64,000 nt of DNA from Allacma fusca (taxonomy: Eukaryota > Arthropoda > Collembola > Symphypleona > Sminthuridae), in the NCBI GenBank assembly GCA_947179485.1, contig OX359249.1:31420250-31484249 (forward strand). The letters run 5' to 3'. The translations under genes and the position numbers were made by a program. Below the pieces are notes generated by a model. The model was not told where the DNA came from and did not search any database. It saw nothing but the letters and a program-made list of their open reading frames with translations. Below are positions 44,301 through 57,349 of this stretch, one piece after another (the first letter of the stretch is position 1; every line of letters begins with the position of its first letter).

Positions 44301-45866
44301 AGAAATATTCTAACCTGATGCTAGCAGACGACCATCTGGTGAAAAGGCACATGACGTAACGTATCTATCATGACCTTCCAAAACCTTCACACACTTCCCA
44401 CTTAGCTGTAAAAATAATTATTCAAAGCATTAACGACTCCATTACCGAGTCCATTACCGAATCCGAAAGATATGACGATCATAAAAAAATATAACATTCG
44501 TACATCCCACAGTCTAACAGTTTTATCGCCTGATGCAGATGCAATCAATCCGGCAGTTGTACTAATGCGAACACACATCACTGATGCAGAGTGACCCTGA
44601 AGTACTCTCAAAGGTTCGATATCGTAGTCTAAACCCAGAGTGACATTCCACAGCTTGACACTATGATCTTGCCCGCTTGTAGCCATAAGGCAAAGTTTCC
44701 CGAACCCTCCATCACCTATAGCCAAGAGTATGACTTTGTAATATCTAAGTATTTTTTCTCCAGGGGTGCACCGGTAGCATGTACATCGGTAAAATGCTCT
44801 GACTACTTCCTTGAACCATCCATAATTTTAAATGAACTTACTGCTGACAAGGGAAGGAGCAAAAGTAATGCAACATATTCCTAGGTCATGAGCATCGTCA
44901 ATAGTAGCCAGAGGTTTCGAATGAGTTGCAGCTCCATCCCAAAGATTCAAGAAGCCAGCACTGCAGCCGCTAACCAGGTAACTCTCATCCGGGGCAAAAC
45001 TTGCAGCATAAACGGCTTCCTCGTGCCCAAACAGTGTTCTAAATCCCAATTGGGAACAATTCAAAATCATCCTGTCAAATCAATAGTCCTAGAAAGGACA
45101 ACTCAAGGAAATAACTTTGCTCAAGTACCTTTGCAAATTTTTTGTAGACACATCCCACAGATTGACAGCACCGCAATCACCAGCTGTCAAAAGTAGAGTG
45201 GATCGACAGGAGAAGTTGCATACCCTCACTGCCGAGTTACCAGGTTGAACGAAGCTCCCTAACTTTTCGCCCGACTAAAAAATCAATAAATTGGTTTGAA
45301 ACCTCACATCTTCCCATCTACCTCCAAACATCGAATCATGCTTGACATAAAAATCGTGTCCCCTTACAATCACATCCCACAAAATCGTGGTACCATCAAC
45401 AGACGCCGTGGCAAGAATGGTCCCATAGGGTGAGAAGTCCACGCAAGTAACGCCGTATTTGTGATCTTTAAGAGGGGAGAAAGGTGTTCCAACATATCCG
45501 CTATCCTTCTCCCATTTCAACACCTCCGCTTTTTTATCGCTAAAAAAACATACACCCATTTATTAAATAACGAGGGAAGAAGCATCATTCAAAGAAATAC
45601 ATTTCCATCGGGATTAAAGCATCTCTGAGTGTAATGAGACCCATTAGAATTATTAACCTGGAACCGGTCGCTAAAGTGAAGTTCCTCCCGAAGACCACGC
45701 TGTTGACATCACTTCGGTGAATGCTGAGGGTTTGTAATTTAGAAACTGCTGACAGATCCCAACTCATATCCGACCGATAAGCTCGAGCTAAATTCTCCCA
45801 ATCGTCTACTAACGGCTTTGGTTGCCTCCGTCTATTGTATCTATAAGAAGGTGTACGACGTCCCAT
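41394..45866 (-). CDS. WDSUB1: WDSUB1-like ubiquitin ligase with two WD40 propellers, SAM and U-box
   Basis: The U-box predicts E3 ubiquitin ligase activity, the SAM domain oligomerisation, and the propellers substrate binding. The fifteen exons are 45866-45658, 45539-45368, 45274-45129, 45071-44842, 44715-44504, 44405-44315, 44176-43927, 43523-43361, 43285-43140, 43030-42843, 42690-42461, 42340-42250, 42172-41933, 41837-41670 and 41557-41394. They sum to 2,700 nt (899 aa) with every phase matching. A basic leader is followed by propeller 1 (about residues 48-370, seven WD repeats), an acidic linker (about 371-420), propeller 2 (about 415-725, seven repeats), SAM (about 735-795; WTSEEVVNWLAEIGLGDL) and the U-box (about 828-892; FCPITHDIMVEPV, GHTYERAAITEWF). 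Human WDSUB1 has one propeller and 476 aa. Exon 7 is the fusion joint: it holds the end of repeat 7, the linker and the start of the second set. The start has AAAATGGG context. Confidence 0.93.
42120..44000 (-). repeat. Duplicated WD40-propeller block, copy B
   Basis: Encodes the second seven WD repeats (end of exon 7 through the start of exon 13). Exons 8, 9, 10, 11 and 12 correspond to exons 2, 3, 4, 5 and 6 of copy A with the same entry and exit phases; lengths are 163/172, 146/146, 188/230, 230/212 and 91/91 nt. Its first repeat is degenerate. Copy B leads straight into the SAM domain. Confidence 0.9.
44133..45725 (-). repeat. Duplicated WD40-propeller block, copy A
   Basis: Encodes the first seven WD repeats of the WDSUB1-like gene (end of exon 1 through the first part of exon 7). 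Diagnostic pairs with copy B include LEGHDRYVTSCAF versus MEGHDRYVTGCAF, and AHDLGICCITFAP versus AHELGVTSCDFSP. Exon 3 (146 nt, phase 0 to 2) and exon 6 (91 nt, phase 0 to 1) have exact length and phase counterparts in copy B. Confidence 0.9.
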
Positions 45867-48800
45867 TTTTGTAGATTACAAAATGACAAGATTTCAAAAA
45901 TTAATATGTTAACTACAGCTCATCTATCTCTTCCAACTCCAGGGGAAAAAAGAAACTCGTTGTTCTTAGTGCAGGTCAACTAAACACTTTTTGGGGTCAA
46001 ATGTCTTCATGTCCCATTGGCACATTTCCTGTCTCTACATTTCCGTATTTTCTCCGCACTTTCTTCCGTAACGTATATGTATTACAAGGTTAACGCCTGA
46101 GGGAAGGAAATTTGTCGCAACGCTTACGTTTTACAGAAAAGTTTACAAATGACTAAAGTGCTATTACTTTCACAATAGCTTTATTATTAGTTTATCACTG
46201 GACCCATTCAGTAGGACTCTTGAGTCGTTTCGAGTCATGATTCATGATGAGTATCGAACATTTACCATCCTTCTCTCAAAGGGTGTACAGAGTCAAATAT
46301 ACAGCTCCATTACGTATAATGAATACTTTACATAATAATTATCCCAAGTAGCTTAATAACCATTCCTATTCACCACTGCCAATGCTCTATAGCCCTGTCT
46401 CTCCAGCTGTAATAATTATTATTCCTCCGGACTTGATGAGGTTATTCCTCAGAACAAACGTGCATCTGTATGTACATTGTAAGTACATGTGTTCAGTATC
46501 TAATTGATGTCGATGGGTAAACTCAAAACTGCGTTGAGAGTCACGGAACACTTATTACAAAAGAGTTTGGCGAATAATTGATGGCCCTTTCCCCTGATGA
46601 TGGCATCTGCGGACAATTGCAATGCGGCAATGTAATAAAAGTTATAGGGAGAAGAGCGGAGTAGAAAGACAAATTTGGGTCACTTGACGGACTTTATTAG
46701 TGAAGGAACTATTTTTTGTAAATTTATATTTTTGTAGTAATTATTGTAAACAAGCCCAATACTAGTAGCAAGTTCAGCGAGTGTACAAAATGACGTAGTA
46801 GTAGCACACTAATAATCTCATGTTGAATTTCGTACAAGTCAAGCAGTTCGTAAACAAACTTTTGTTTACTACATGACCATGCAGAGAAGCACACGCTCAA
46901 CACGTCCTTCCTCCTCTGAATCTTCCTCTTGTATGAGAGTTTTGAATTCCGTACTTCCCATATACCTTAATGCTTTTTCCTTGTCAGATCATCTAAAGGG
47001 GAAAGCATGTGAGGAGAAGAGAGTGTGTCAGTTGAACCTCGCGTAGTTTCTCCGCTGTCAAGCCCGCTTGCTGGAATCCCCGATCAGAATGGGAAATACA
47101 TGGAATACTGGATGGAGATAAGTTTAAAACATTTTGGATATTTTCTATGTCAAATTTCAAACCCATGTAGATACTTCTCATCGCTTATTAATTATTACCA
47201 AGCAAGGCACGATTTTCAATCGTCTTTGCATAACAGTTTCTCTCTGTCGGAATAATGTCACATTCTTTGGAATGGACGAGCTTCACAAATGGAATGTGGA
47301 AGAACTGAGAGAAGTATTTTCAATGGACATCTATATAAATGTCATGTGTATAGTTTTAAAACTCCAAGACTTTTTGCAAGTTTCTATGTACTTATTCATA
47401 ATTTTTAAATAAAAGATTGAGATTTAATTTCTCTTCCAAGGAGTCTTGTTCTCTCCTTTTATATAATTATAGGATAGTAAGAGTGAGATCATAAAAACTT
47501 TCTGCACAAAGCTTCAGCATAGAATTATGCTGAAAATGCATGGAGAAATTTAAAATCTAAGGGAATTTCAAAGCTATTGTATGATGCCATGGCTATCTAC
47601 GCTGTAGGAACACTATTTGTATTATAATCTAATATTTTTTTCTGGTATGTACAGAGTAACTTCAGGACTGGGTGTGGTGTTGTAAAGTAAATCCCCTGAG
47701 TTGATGCTCAACCGCCCATGTTTTAATGAAGTGATTACTTGAATTAACAAGTGCATCAATTAGGAATTACTTTAAAGTTAGGCCTACTTTTACTTTTGAG
47801 AATTCAATTGCTTGAATCTAGTAAAAGAAAAGTTTAGAGGAAGCAACTTCAGGTGAAGAAAGTCCTAGACTCTCATGGATGTGAAATGTTTTTTAAAGTC
47901 ATTCCTATTTCTCCTGAGCTGTGCGCGAGGCACACAAATGTGGTAAATAATGTACCATTTTTTATGTCCATTTTTAGATCCACCCGCTCATACAAGTATC
48001 TATAGCTATAGTAAGTGTTGGGCCTGGAGAGATAATAGGCTGGTGTTAAAGGGAAGGGTAATTGCGAGAGATAAGCAGGTTTTCGAATCTTTCCAACGTT
48101 TTATCAGCAGAACCAGTATGACGCAAGCACAAGCCAGGAACGGAAAAGGAAAACGTATTTCTCGCGACCCGGACTCTTCTGTGCTTCGGGAATGTATGCA
48201 ATCACACGTCAAATAACGAATTCTATTTTGGTCCCAATTTCTCCATATCCTGTTCCACCAATTTATTTCCTAAATTAATTAAAACTATCTAAACACCAGT
48301 GCACGGAAGGGTAGGAAGGTAGAGTGGGGGGAGGAATAATTTTGTTCATATTCTGTCTAATCTCTTCATTTCGATTGGGAAAAGTGAAATTCCCCGCTTC
48401 AATCTCGTAAGTGCTTGAATCGATAAAATTTGAAAACCAAAAATGGTTCTAATTTCCATACAAGCTGAGGATTACAAGAAAGAGCAAGAAGACGTCAAAT
48501 ACTGTCGGAGAAAATAAGCCACGGTAAGCATACCGTTGTTTGAGAATGGAAAGTTTGAAGCTGACTTTCGAATGCCTTCGTTCACACTCTGAACCCCCTT
48601 TCACGAGGAAACTATTCATACCTCGTGTCTCATTGGCTTTCGCTTCTTCAACAGAAAATGTTTACTTGTGTGCAAATATGCATTATGATTGATGTAAACA
48701 ATGCCCTCAAATATATAAAGTTTCCTATGGATCAGTTCAGCTGGATGTTTGCATGACATCAACAATCTGTCTCTCTAAAATCAGACCTCGTGAATTGATG

Positions 48801-51800
48801 TTGATGACATGGGCATGCATAGACGTACATATGGTTCACACACGTGCTGTAAAATTGGCTTTGAGAATTTGATGACGTCAGAGAGCTACAGTGAACCGAA
48901 TTTGGGCACTGTAAGTGTGCCTTTTTCAAGAGCCTACAAGTATACCTCTGTATACATGTATACTAAGCAAAGTTGAAGCATATAAGTACCCGGGTAAATA
49001 ATGGAACGGTTGAAACGTACAGAACATAACTGTTGAAGTGAAAATACTAAATTCAGTCGATACTTGTGACGTAATGGGTACTATTCAGCTGTCTCTTTCA
49101 CACTTGTACTACATGCTAAACAATTCTGAGGTTTGCGTGTACACCCTCTAAATTTTGAGCACAAGAAAGAAGTATCTGATCTATTTCTTGTGTCCACCTA
49201 AGGAGCCTGAGCTTGCTACTGAAACGCGAGAACCAAAACACTTTTTGTTGTAGCACAGAGTATTATCGATTGCTCGTTTTGCTCTACATTTGCTTCCAGC
49301 ATACTACAATACGTAATTATTATATGTATAGGCAAGTTTTATGTTTCCACTTTCCTAAAATTAGGAACTAATGGACCGTAGGATGAATTCATAATCATTC
49401 ATGCTTACAGGAAGGTTGGACACAGAGTATCGTAATTATTTAAACCTTCCAGCTCCTGCATACAAATTTTTCTCATAATAGTAATCATGCAATATGCAAA
49501 TTGTAATGGTAGCTTATTGCAATATAATAATCTGCTATACAAATTCAATTTTAACAAACACGAACTATTGAGTTGTATAATAATAAAAAAAACAGTGAAT
49601 TACTGTGTCGTGGTTCTACCAAGATTGGAATGCGTTGCAAAACAAAATATCCGGAGAAAAGCTTGACTAGGTCAAGTAAGATGATACTAGCAAACGGAAG
49701 TTTAATGAAATACTTACTTGGTCGGAAAACAATTTAGGCCTTCTTGCTCATGCATTTAGGAAACTTGTAACAGTGGGTATAGTTCATAGAGGTAATTACG
49801 CATATTTTTGGAGCAGCAGGAGATACATTTGAAGGGGTAAAGTAATAACTTACATCTACATGGACTGGAATTTTCAACTTGGAGGGCTGTGACTGGTTAC
49901 CATATAATGGAATTTCCGATTGAGTTCATCATGAGAAAAGGTCAGAACCTGGCACATGCTGAGACTTCTCCTCACATGGTGTATGGGATTTAGTCTAGAG
50001 AAAAGCTGAGCTGGGAAACACTTGTGTACGTCACCAATGACGTAACCGAAAACCTCATACACGTCCCAAAAATTTCAACCTCTTCCGTTTATTCATTTCC
50101 GTCGCTGAACGTGATGTGTTCTTATGATGAAATAATCTAGATAAGGAAGGTGAATGGTCGGTTCATAAGCGATCTCTTTTCAGATCACATCAATCGCTGC
50201 ATAACAATACAAATTGTCCTTTTGAAATTCTAAGAAAGGGCAAGGAGTCACAGGCTCCTGCTAGGATACATACCCCATTTCTTCAGAACTTTCACAGGTA
50301 ATTTGTCTTCTTTACAGATATTTTGACGCTTTCTAAAGTTTATATGACTTCTCACTCATTCAATTTAAGATCAAAAGTTACTGTTACTTTCCCTCTCGCA
50401 ACCTCTTCAGATTAAGCCAGAAGAACTCAAAAGCACTCACTAAAGTTCAACTTTTGACTGGAAAGACGTCATAAACTTTAACCATTTATTTGTTCATTCC
50501 ACCACGATGATTATCTGGTTTACCCAAACATTCCGTTTTTCATGCATCATAGGATTCTTTGATCAATGCTATGCCTAATGCTTCTAGTTAGTGTCTAACC
50601 TCATTTTTATTCAACCTGGAGTATGGCAAATAATTTCAATCCGTATATTTTCTTTCTGAACTAATTCCAATGTAGTACGTTTGTCTGATTCCTCTAGAAC
50701 TGAGGACATTACAGTTATGTAAAAAATAGTTTTGCTCCCATTGAGGTAAAAATAGTATTGTTAGACCAAATCTCTATTTGCCAGTAAAAGAAGCGAAAAA
50801 TTTGTGGTTCCAAAAGTCGACAGCCGAGATTGTAATAATTTCCTTAAGCACTGGAAATTGTTACCTCGAACCTGGAAACCCCAAACACGGCTTTGTGGTT
50901 TTAACTATAGGTTTTATCAATACCTTTCTTAAATTACGTAAAAAGATTGAATTGGTGCTTACTTAGGCCAGTGTTTACAAGTATGTATGCACCTCACCAG
51001 AACTTCATCAATTAGTTTATGTATTTCGTGCTGGTTTGTGAAAAATAGCTAGTCTACTTGGACAGCAATACATTATTCAAGTTGAACATGTGTAGATCAG
51101 CGTTTCAAAATAATAATAATTATTATTATTGTTATTGCTATCTTTCTTGGTTATTATTTATCTTGTTTAGTTTGCGTCAGGCACTCCTGTTTGTAATACC
51201 AAACCAAGCGAGTCTTTTGTTCACTTTCACAAGATGTGTCAATACTGGGTGAACTGGTAACGCGATTTCCGTGTAAAACCGTACCCTTTTCATGGTTCTT
51301 CCTTTGTACGTAATGTAAACAAATGTACCCTAGACACATAATTAGATTTGTTTGGATTGCGAATGTAGTAAGAATCATCTTGCAGTAATTTCAAAACAAA
51401 CGGAAACCCACTTATAATTAATGTAAGGAACATTCCTCCTAAAACGATAATGTTTATTTTATAATCAAACAAATGTAATTTTCTTGCACCAGATTTCTTG
51501 AAGACTGAGAAATGCAAATAGAAAAAAAATCGGGTCATGAATATTTAGATAAACAATCTATAATAATTATAAATTGTATGTGTGTTGACTTTCCCACGCA
51601 TCCAGTTTCGACCGCCGTACTGGTTTCTGAATAAGGAAGCTAACCCCAATTCACATTTACTTAAATTAATTTAAATATGAAAAAAAATCCTTTAGTACCT
51701 GACAAAAAAGCGCTTGAATTTTAACGGTATACAAATTGTGGATATTTGTATACCACAAATACCTGTTACCAAGGATTTAGTACAAGAAACACAATCACAC

Positions 51801-54800
51801 ATTTCATAATTAAAATTAAGTAATAATTACCTCTAAAATTGTAAATTTCAGATGTGATTTTTGGGGAGCAATTCGCTCATTTAGATTTTACGGCAGTTGA
51901 AGTAATTTAGACGGAGGTGTTGTTACAATACAATACTGCATGTATACATTTATTCACTTGCACATAGATACACCAGCAACGTATAGACAACTTTTGGTTT
52001 TTCTACTCACTCCCAACTCACGGCAATAAATATGAAACTTGCTTCTAATCCCTCTTTTTTTTATAGAACCGTAAAAATTTGTGAGCGACGACAAAAGGAA
52101 TGAAGGTTGCTTGAATGAATAAAAGCTACAGAATCTTACAAATATATGCCGAATTGCCAAACTTTATTAGTAACGGGTAAGTGACTCTCCCTCAGACTTA
52201 TGCCTCGTCTATTGATTTTCTAATTAATTTTTGAACAGTATTCCTTTTATACATTGACTCGTGCTCCTGCCAATCAAATGTAACATTTTGTGAGTGAGAC
52301 AGGAAGCTCAAAATAATTGGTGGACAAAGTTACCAAAGGCTTTCACTCTGATGTCTTTGTCTTCAGAATTCCCTTGAAGGCCTTAACTAACAATAAGTGA
52401 AGACATCCCCAGTGGTAGCTGGGGCATGTAGTTAAGCAAAGCATAAAAATAAAATTACTCTTCGAGTAGGCATATAATTTGTTAGTTTGGATTGCCACAC
52501 ATTGTTTGGAATAACTAATTTTGTTTCCCAACCTCGTTGACAGTTTTCACAATTTCCAGTCTCTATACACTGTAAATAGTTAAACGATATTGCCCTTGCT
52601 ATTGTTTACGAGGTCACTCGCTACCTTTCTTCAAATTGCTGGATGATAAGTCGATTTTTCCATTTCAAACAGACACGCATGACCGTATTGTCAATTGTAG
52701 TTGCAAAATAAGTTTACATTTTTTGCTTTGAATTCAATAGCATATCAAAAGTGGGGAGATACTCCACATAGGGTAAAATTGTATTAGCAACGTAATTACT
52801 TATATTTGTATAGATACTTTAATCACTTATGAGCAGAAGCAGAGGCTCCGTAAATTGGAAAATTTACGGAACTAAGGAAACACTATTCATACAGTTACTT
52901 TCACTAAGACCTTTCAAGGAAAGGCATTTGTTTGGTGTCAAGCTTGTACATTTATGCTCTTATAAATTTCTAATTCATTGCTTCGCCGGTGGTCATTAAA
53001 GCTATTCCTTCTTCTAATCGATACAAGTATGAAGCCCAAGCTATCAGCAACCTATGCTGCCTGATGAGAAACTATATAGATTGTAGATGACAACGTAATG
53101 TAATAATAGGTATGTATATTCAAGATGTAACAGTCAAGAGCATGCACACACATGATTTCCATTCCCATCCTGCTCGAAAATATCACATTAATTCGGAAAA
53201 ATAATCCTCGCCTAAGCGTCCTCGATATTTTCAGTACGTAAAGCACCCTTAGGTTTGAAGCTACAACGAATGTATTGTTTCATGTGTAGATTTGTACAGT
53301 TATGATAGCCTTATGGTTCAGACTGTAAACGAATACATGGTTTATAAAATCGATTAACGCTACTGATTATCCCAATCGATAATAATTCCGAACGGCGGAG
53401 AGACAGTTCGACTATTAATACTAAATTGAATCGCTCTTGGGCAATTTTCGAATAATTTGAATCCACAGTATAAATGAAAAATATGAGCAAACATTCTAGG
53501 ACATTTAACACTGGTAGCTCCATATAACATACATATATTGGAGATACTCATGGTACCATGAGCTGAACTGGAGGGTAGAGTATGTGTTCGACCCGATTTA
53601 GCTAAAAAATTTGGGACTCGGTTGTGTCATTAGGAGTTTAACCCGAAAGATAGACAATGTTGTAGGAATAGCAGGTGTGTGCAAGTTCGGGTAAGGTATC
53701 TCCTTGGAATTGACCATTCAATAACGACGTATAATTATACATCAGCTACATACGTGCATACATAAGTACATTGTTTGTTTTGGAGTCCAAGCATTTTCTA
53801 GAGGTAATATTGCGAAAATACTCTATTGAAAAACTAGACGTCATTACACTGCAGAGCATTTCCATCGCCTTTGTCATTAAGTAGGGGAAATAAACTTACC
53901 TGGACTTCTTGTAATACTTCAATGAGACCAAAATAAACGTGTAACATTAAATAGAAGACAAAGGATTGATTCCGCAAACTTTGAGACCGACAGTGCAATT
54001 TATTCATGCCTTCCTTCTTATATTCCCATAAAGGGGAAATGTACCTCATGTATAGTACTATTGTGTCAAATTGACTTAACAACTGGGCAGGAAATTTAGG
54101 CCTGCTTCCAAGTGAAACGGACGTGGCTATGGTGCATGCACTTAAGTTCCAAGAGCACTTTTTAGCTGTCTTCACAAAGAATTTTCTTTGAGTTGTCTAT
54201 TAACGCTATTTGTAAGTACGGAGTAAGAAAAGAATTTCAGAGAAATTGCTTCAAGTGCGTTTTATTTTGACACTCAAAATCTGAGGAGGAAGTGACTGTA
54301 ATGACGCCTGCCTCACTGTGTATCTCTTTCAACCCATTTACCTTATTTAACTATGTTTATTGGCCTTTTCCCTGCTTGATTTAAATGCGTAGGATGCACT
54401 TATTGTTAGAAATGTGTCGGTGCATTCATAGCATCATCATTGATTTAAAAAAATGCATTTTTGAATGACATTTCAATATTTTTAATGCCCATATGAATAA
54501 ATTACATTTTCATACATGACTCTTGTAAGGTCATAGTTTTTCAGATTTTTTTTCCACGTTATAACTCAGATGGATTGAAATCTATTAAATTTTATCAAGC
54601 TCAAGTGCCTGTCAAATGTATGAACACATGTCATTTTAAAAGTAGGTTTTGCTTCCCCCCCCCCTGCATATATTAACAAGCATAATATTGCTGTGACCTT
54701 TCAGGTGATATTTGTGAACTCAACATTTGCCCACGACATTATTATTTTGTATTAGTATTTTCAAACTGATTCCACCATGTACCAGGGTAATAGACCAGAC

Positions 54801-55479
54801 CTGACTGCACAATTAATGTAAATTGGTAATATTAATATTTAATTACTAATTTCGCGTTAATAGGCTACGCGACTGAATTATGATATTATTTAAGATTATC
54901 ACTTCCGAGACACTGCATTGGTAAGATTTGCAAATTATTAAATTCAGTGGTTCAATACCTACCATTTTAATTTTTAATGCAATTACAAGTGTAGCAGTAA
55001 AACTAATAGTTAACTATTATTATTGTTTATGGTTAGGAAGAATCACATTAAATAATGAAAAGCTTGAGTAAATTAGGAGCATGTATATGTACATGTGTAC
55101 AAAGTTCTATTTGCCCCAAGTCATTTCTTAATGCCATTCGAATTTATCACTCCACTGGTAAAAAGAAACACTCCAACAAAACCTCCTCATAAAAATATTC
55201 TGGTTACTGAACTTCTACAGGACTAGTGTTGTAAACACTATGTATATGTATACATTTCCTACACTAAAACTGGATTGTAATAGAGAATAAACAGGCTGAA
55301 ATGACATGTTTGGCTACTAAAAGTCTCAAGAAAAACCTGAAGTGAAGTGTTTCTACATAGTACAAGTTGAGATTGTGTGCACAGTACATTTCCAGTGAAC
55401 ATTTTAGTGTGAAGCAATAATTTGGTGTTGGTACATCAACTACCGGGTGCGAAAATGAGAATGCTTTTGGTTCACTTAC

Positions 55480-55606
55480 TTTTTTCAAGCGAGCATAAAG
55501 AGAGTTCAGTTTCTTCTTGGGTATTCCTTCGATTACCAAACAGTAAGACTCTTCAGGCAGTTTGGCGATAAAAAATGACAAAAAGGTATTTGTTTTTTCG
55601 TTGTGT
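55480..55606 (-). other. Candidate exon, unknown protein
   Basis: A minus-strand open segment of 42 codons between AATCAG| and the strong donor AAAAAA|GTAAGT (entry phase 2, exit phase 0), encoding for example PEESYCLVIEGIPKKKLNSL. The peptide looks protein-like, but I cannot name it and found no neighbouring exons with matching phase. Confidence 0.2.
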
Positions 55607-57237
55607 CTGATTCAACAGCTGTTTTGAACAGTCTTTACAAGAGTTTGTAGCTTCTGACTCTCTGGAGAAAGCACAATTGAGAAGTACGATAATACTATTT
55701 TCAGTATTTCCAGTATCCGTATTTTAGAAGAATTTCTAGCTGGATAACAACAGACAATACCTATCTGACCGGAGATAGAACCACAAGTCTTTCAAGTGCT
55801 GTCCACGTACACAAACAAGAGAGGGTTCATTGGTTGCGACTTAAATAAGGGATATGAGTGGAGTAAAAATCCACAAAATCGATTTATAGGACATATTCCA
55901 TTGGGACTGTTTGGTTATTTTCTGATTTATTCATTCATTATTTTGTAAACTGTTTTAGCTGCCTGTAGTTGGATGAGCAAATGACAGCCGGGAAGCGCAG
56001 TTCGGGAGTTCTCATGTCCGGACAACTTATGTATACCTATAGGTACGCTTTCGGAGAGAGCTTTCTTAGATTTATCAGTTCCACATATGCCATTTGAGAA
56101 ACCAGCAGCTGGACTTACGCTCGCTATCGCAACTGACTGGAATAACCAGCATAAATCGTCCTCCTATTTTGTCTGTCCAATAAACGAATGGCCCGTTACT
56201 TGGCTTTCACGTGTGAACTTAAAATCAAGTAAAGTTCTTCGATGATTCGTGGTGCTAGGAGTTCCTACACGACTTAACTTTGCGCGTGAACTATACTGCT
56301 CGTCTAAATGTGAGTAACAGGCAGGCACGCACCTATGCATGACCACCTTTCATGGTTCCTAAGGAGTAATTACACAAATGGTGAAAGCATGCTGCTCTCC
56401 TCCTTGGCCATAAAATACATTAAAATGTATTTACTGTGACTGTTGAGGACGTCTTTAGGCAGCTACTTCGTTGTTGTTAAATATTCTGACTTTTCAGGCA
56501 GTAGCGTGCCTGGCTCATGTGTAGACAAAGTAATGAGTTATCGAATTCTTGGGTATACCTCTTTATAAGGTTAGGTGTATAAATTTAAATTGGAATTTTA
56601 TCATAAAGAAACTATTACCAACCCCGACCTGGGTTGATCTTATAATATGAACCCTCAATTCGTAAACATTGAAAAATTCCTTTCGACAAATTCCTTTCTT
56701 TTTGATTAAGTCCCGACTCAGCAAACTCGAAGCTTGAAATTGAATCGCATTACCAACTCATTACTTGTATGTAAACACATTCACATGCCTTTATTGCATG
56801 GCTATACACTTAAAGCTCTTAAAACTTACATATTGTATCAATCAATTTATAAAATATTGGTATTCCCTGTAGCTGTGACACTTTCTCAGATATTCTGGAA
56901 GTTGGTTTGGCACTTACCCTAATTTTGTGACTCCGTTAATTACGAAGTGGTAAAGATTGTTTACACATTACCGTAATCACAATATGTATACAAGGCATCA
57001 CATATTGGTAGGACTCGGTATTTCGGCGAGTGTAAAATATTACCATATCATTGGTATGCGTATGTGCGTATATGTACTTAGTTTAGTAGACGGTTAACAT
57101 CGTAAACATAAAGAAATGATATAAGGTTATGTAATGATATAATACATTCAGGGGTTGTATTCAGATTCACACAGTTTTTGTCTACATGTATACAGTAATA
57201 TTAATACTTGTAAAGAATCAATTCAATGATTTATTAA

Positions 57238-57349
57238 TCACTTTGCAATGCTGGGTGGCTGAACTGCCGAAGACACGGGACTGATTGCAAGATCTTCCTT
57301 GCGCATTTTGTAAACAAAATGCACGGATTTTATTACTTCAGGAAGTTCC
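57238..57349 (-). other. Candidate terminal exon, unknown protein
   Basis: A minus-strand segment opening after TTTAAG| in phase 2, encoding ELPEVIKSVHFVYKMRKEDL and ending PSIAK then TGA, with AATAAA at 57,230-57,235. It cannot be an alternative XPO5 ending spliced from XPO5 exon 13, because the phases disagree. The opposite strand is also open here, so support is weak. Confidence 0.22.

Noticed and set aside
41394-45866. Two separate tandem WD-repeat genes instead of one
   Set aside because: Exon 7 carries the end of propeller 1 and the start of propeller 2 in one uninterrupted frame, and the first half has no SAM, U-box or stop of its own.
47950-48216. 88-codon plus-strand frame with basic C-terminus
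   Set aside because: The opposite strand is equally open and no homology or flanking exon was found.
53834-54175. 113-codon minus-strand frame ending near a CAG|GTAAGT donor
   Set aside because: The donor is good, but the peptide is unrecognised and no matching acceptor exon was found; kept as chance.
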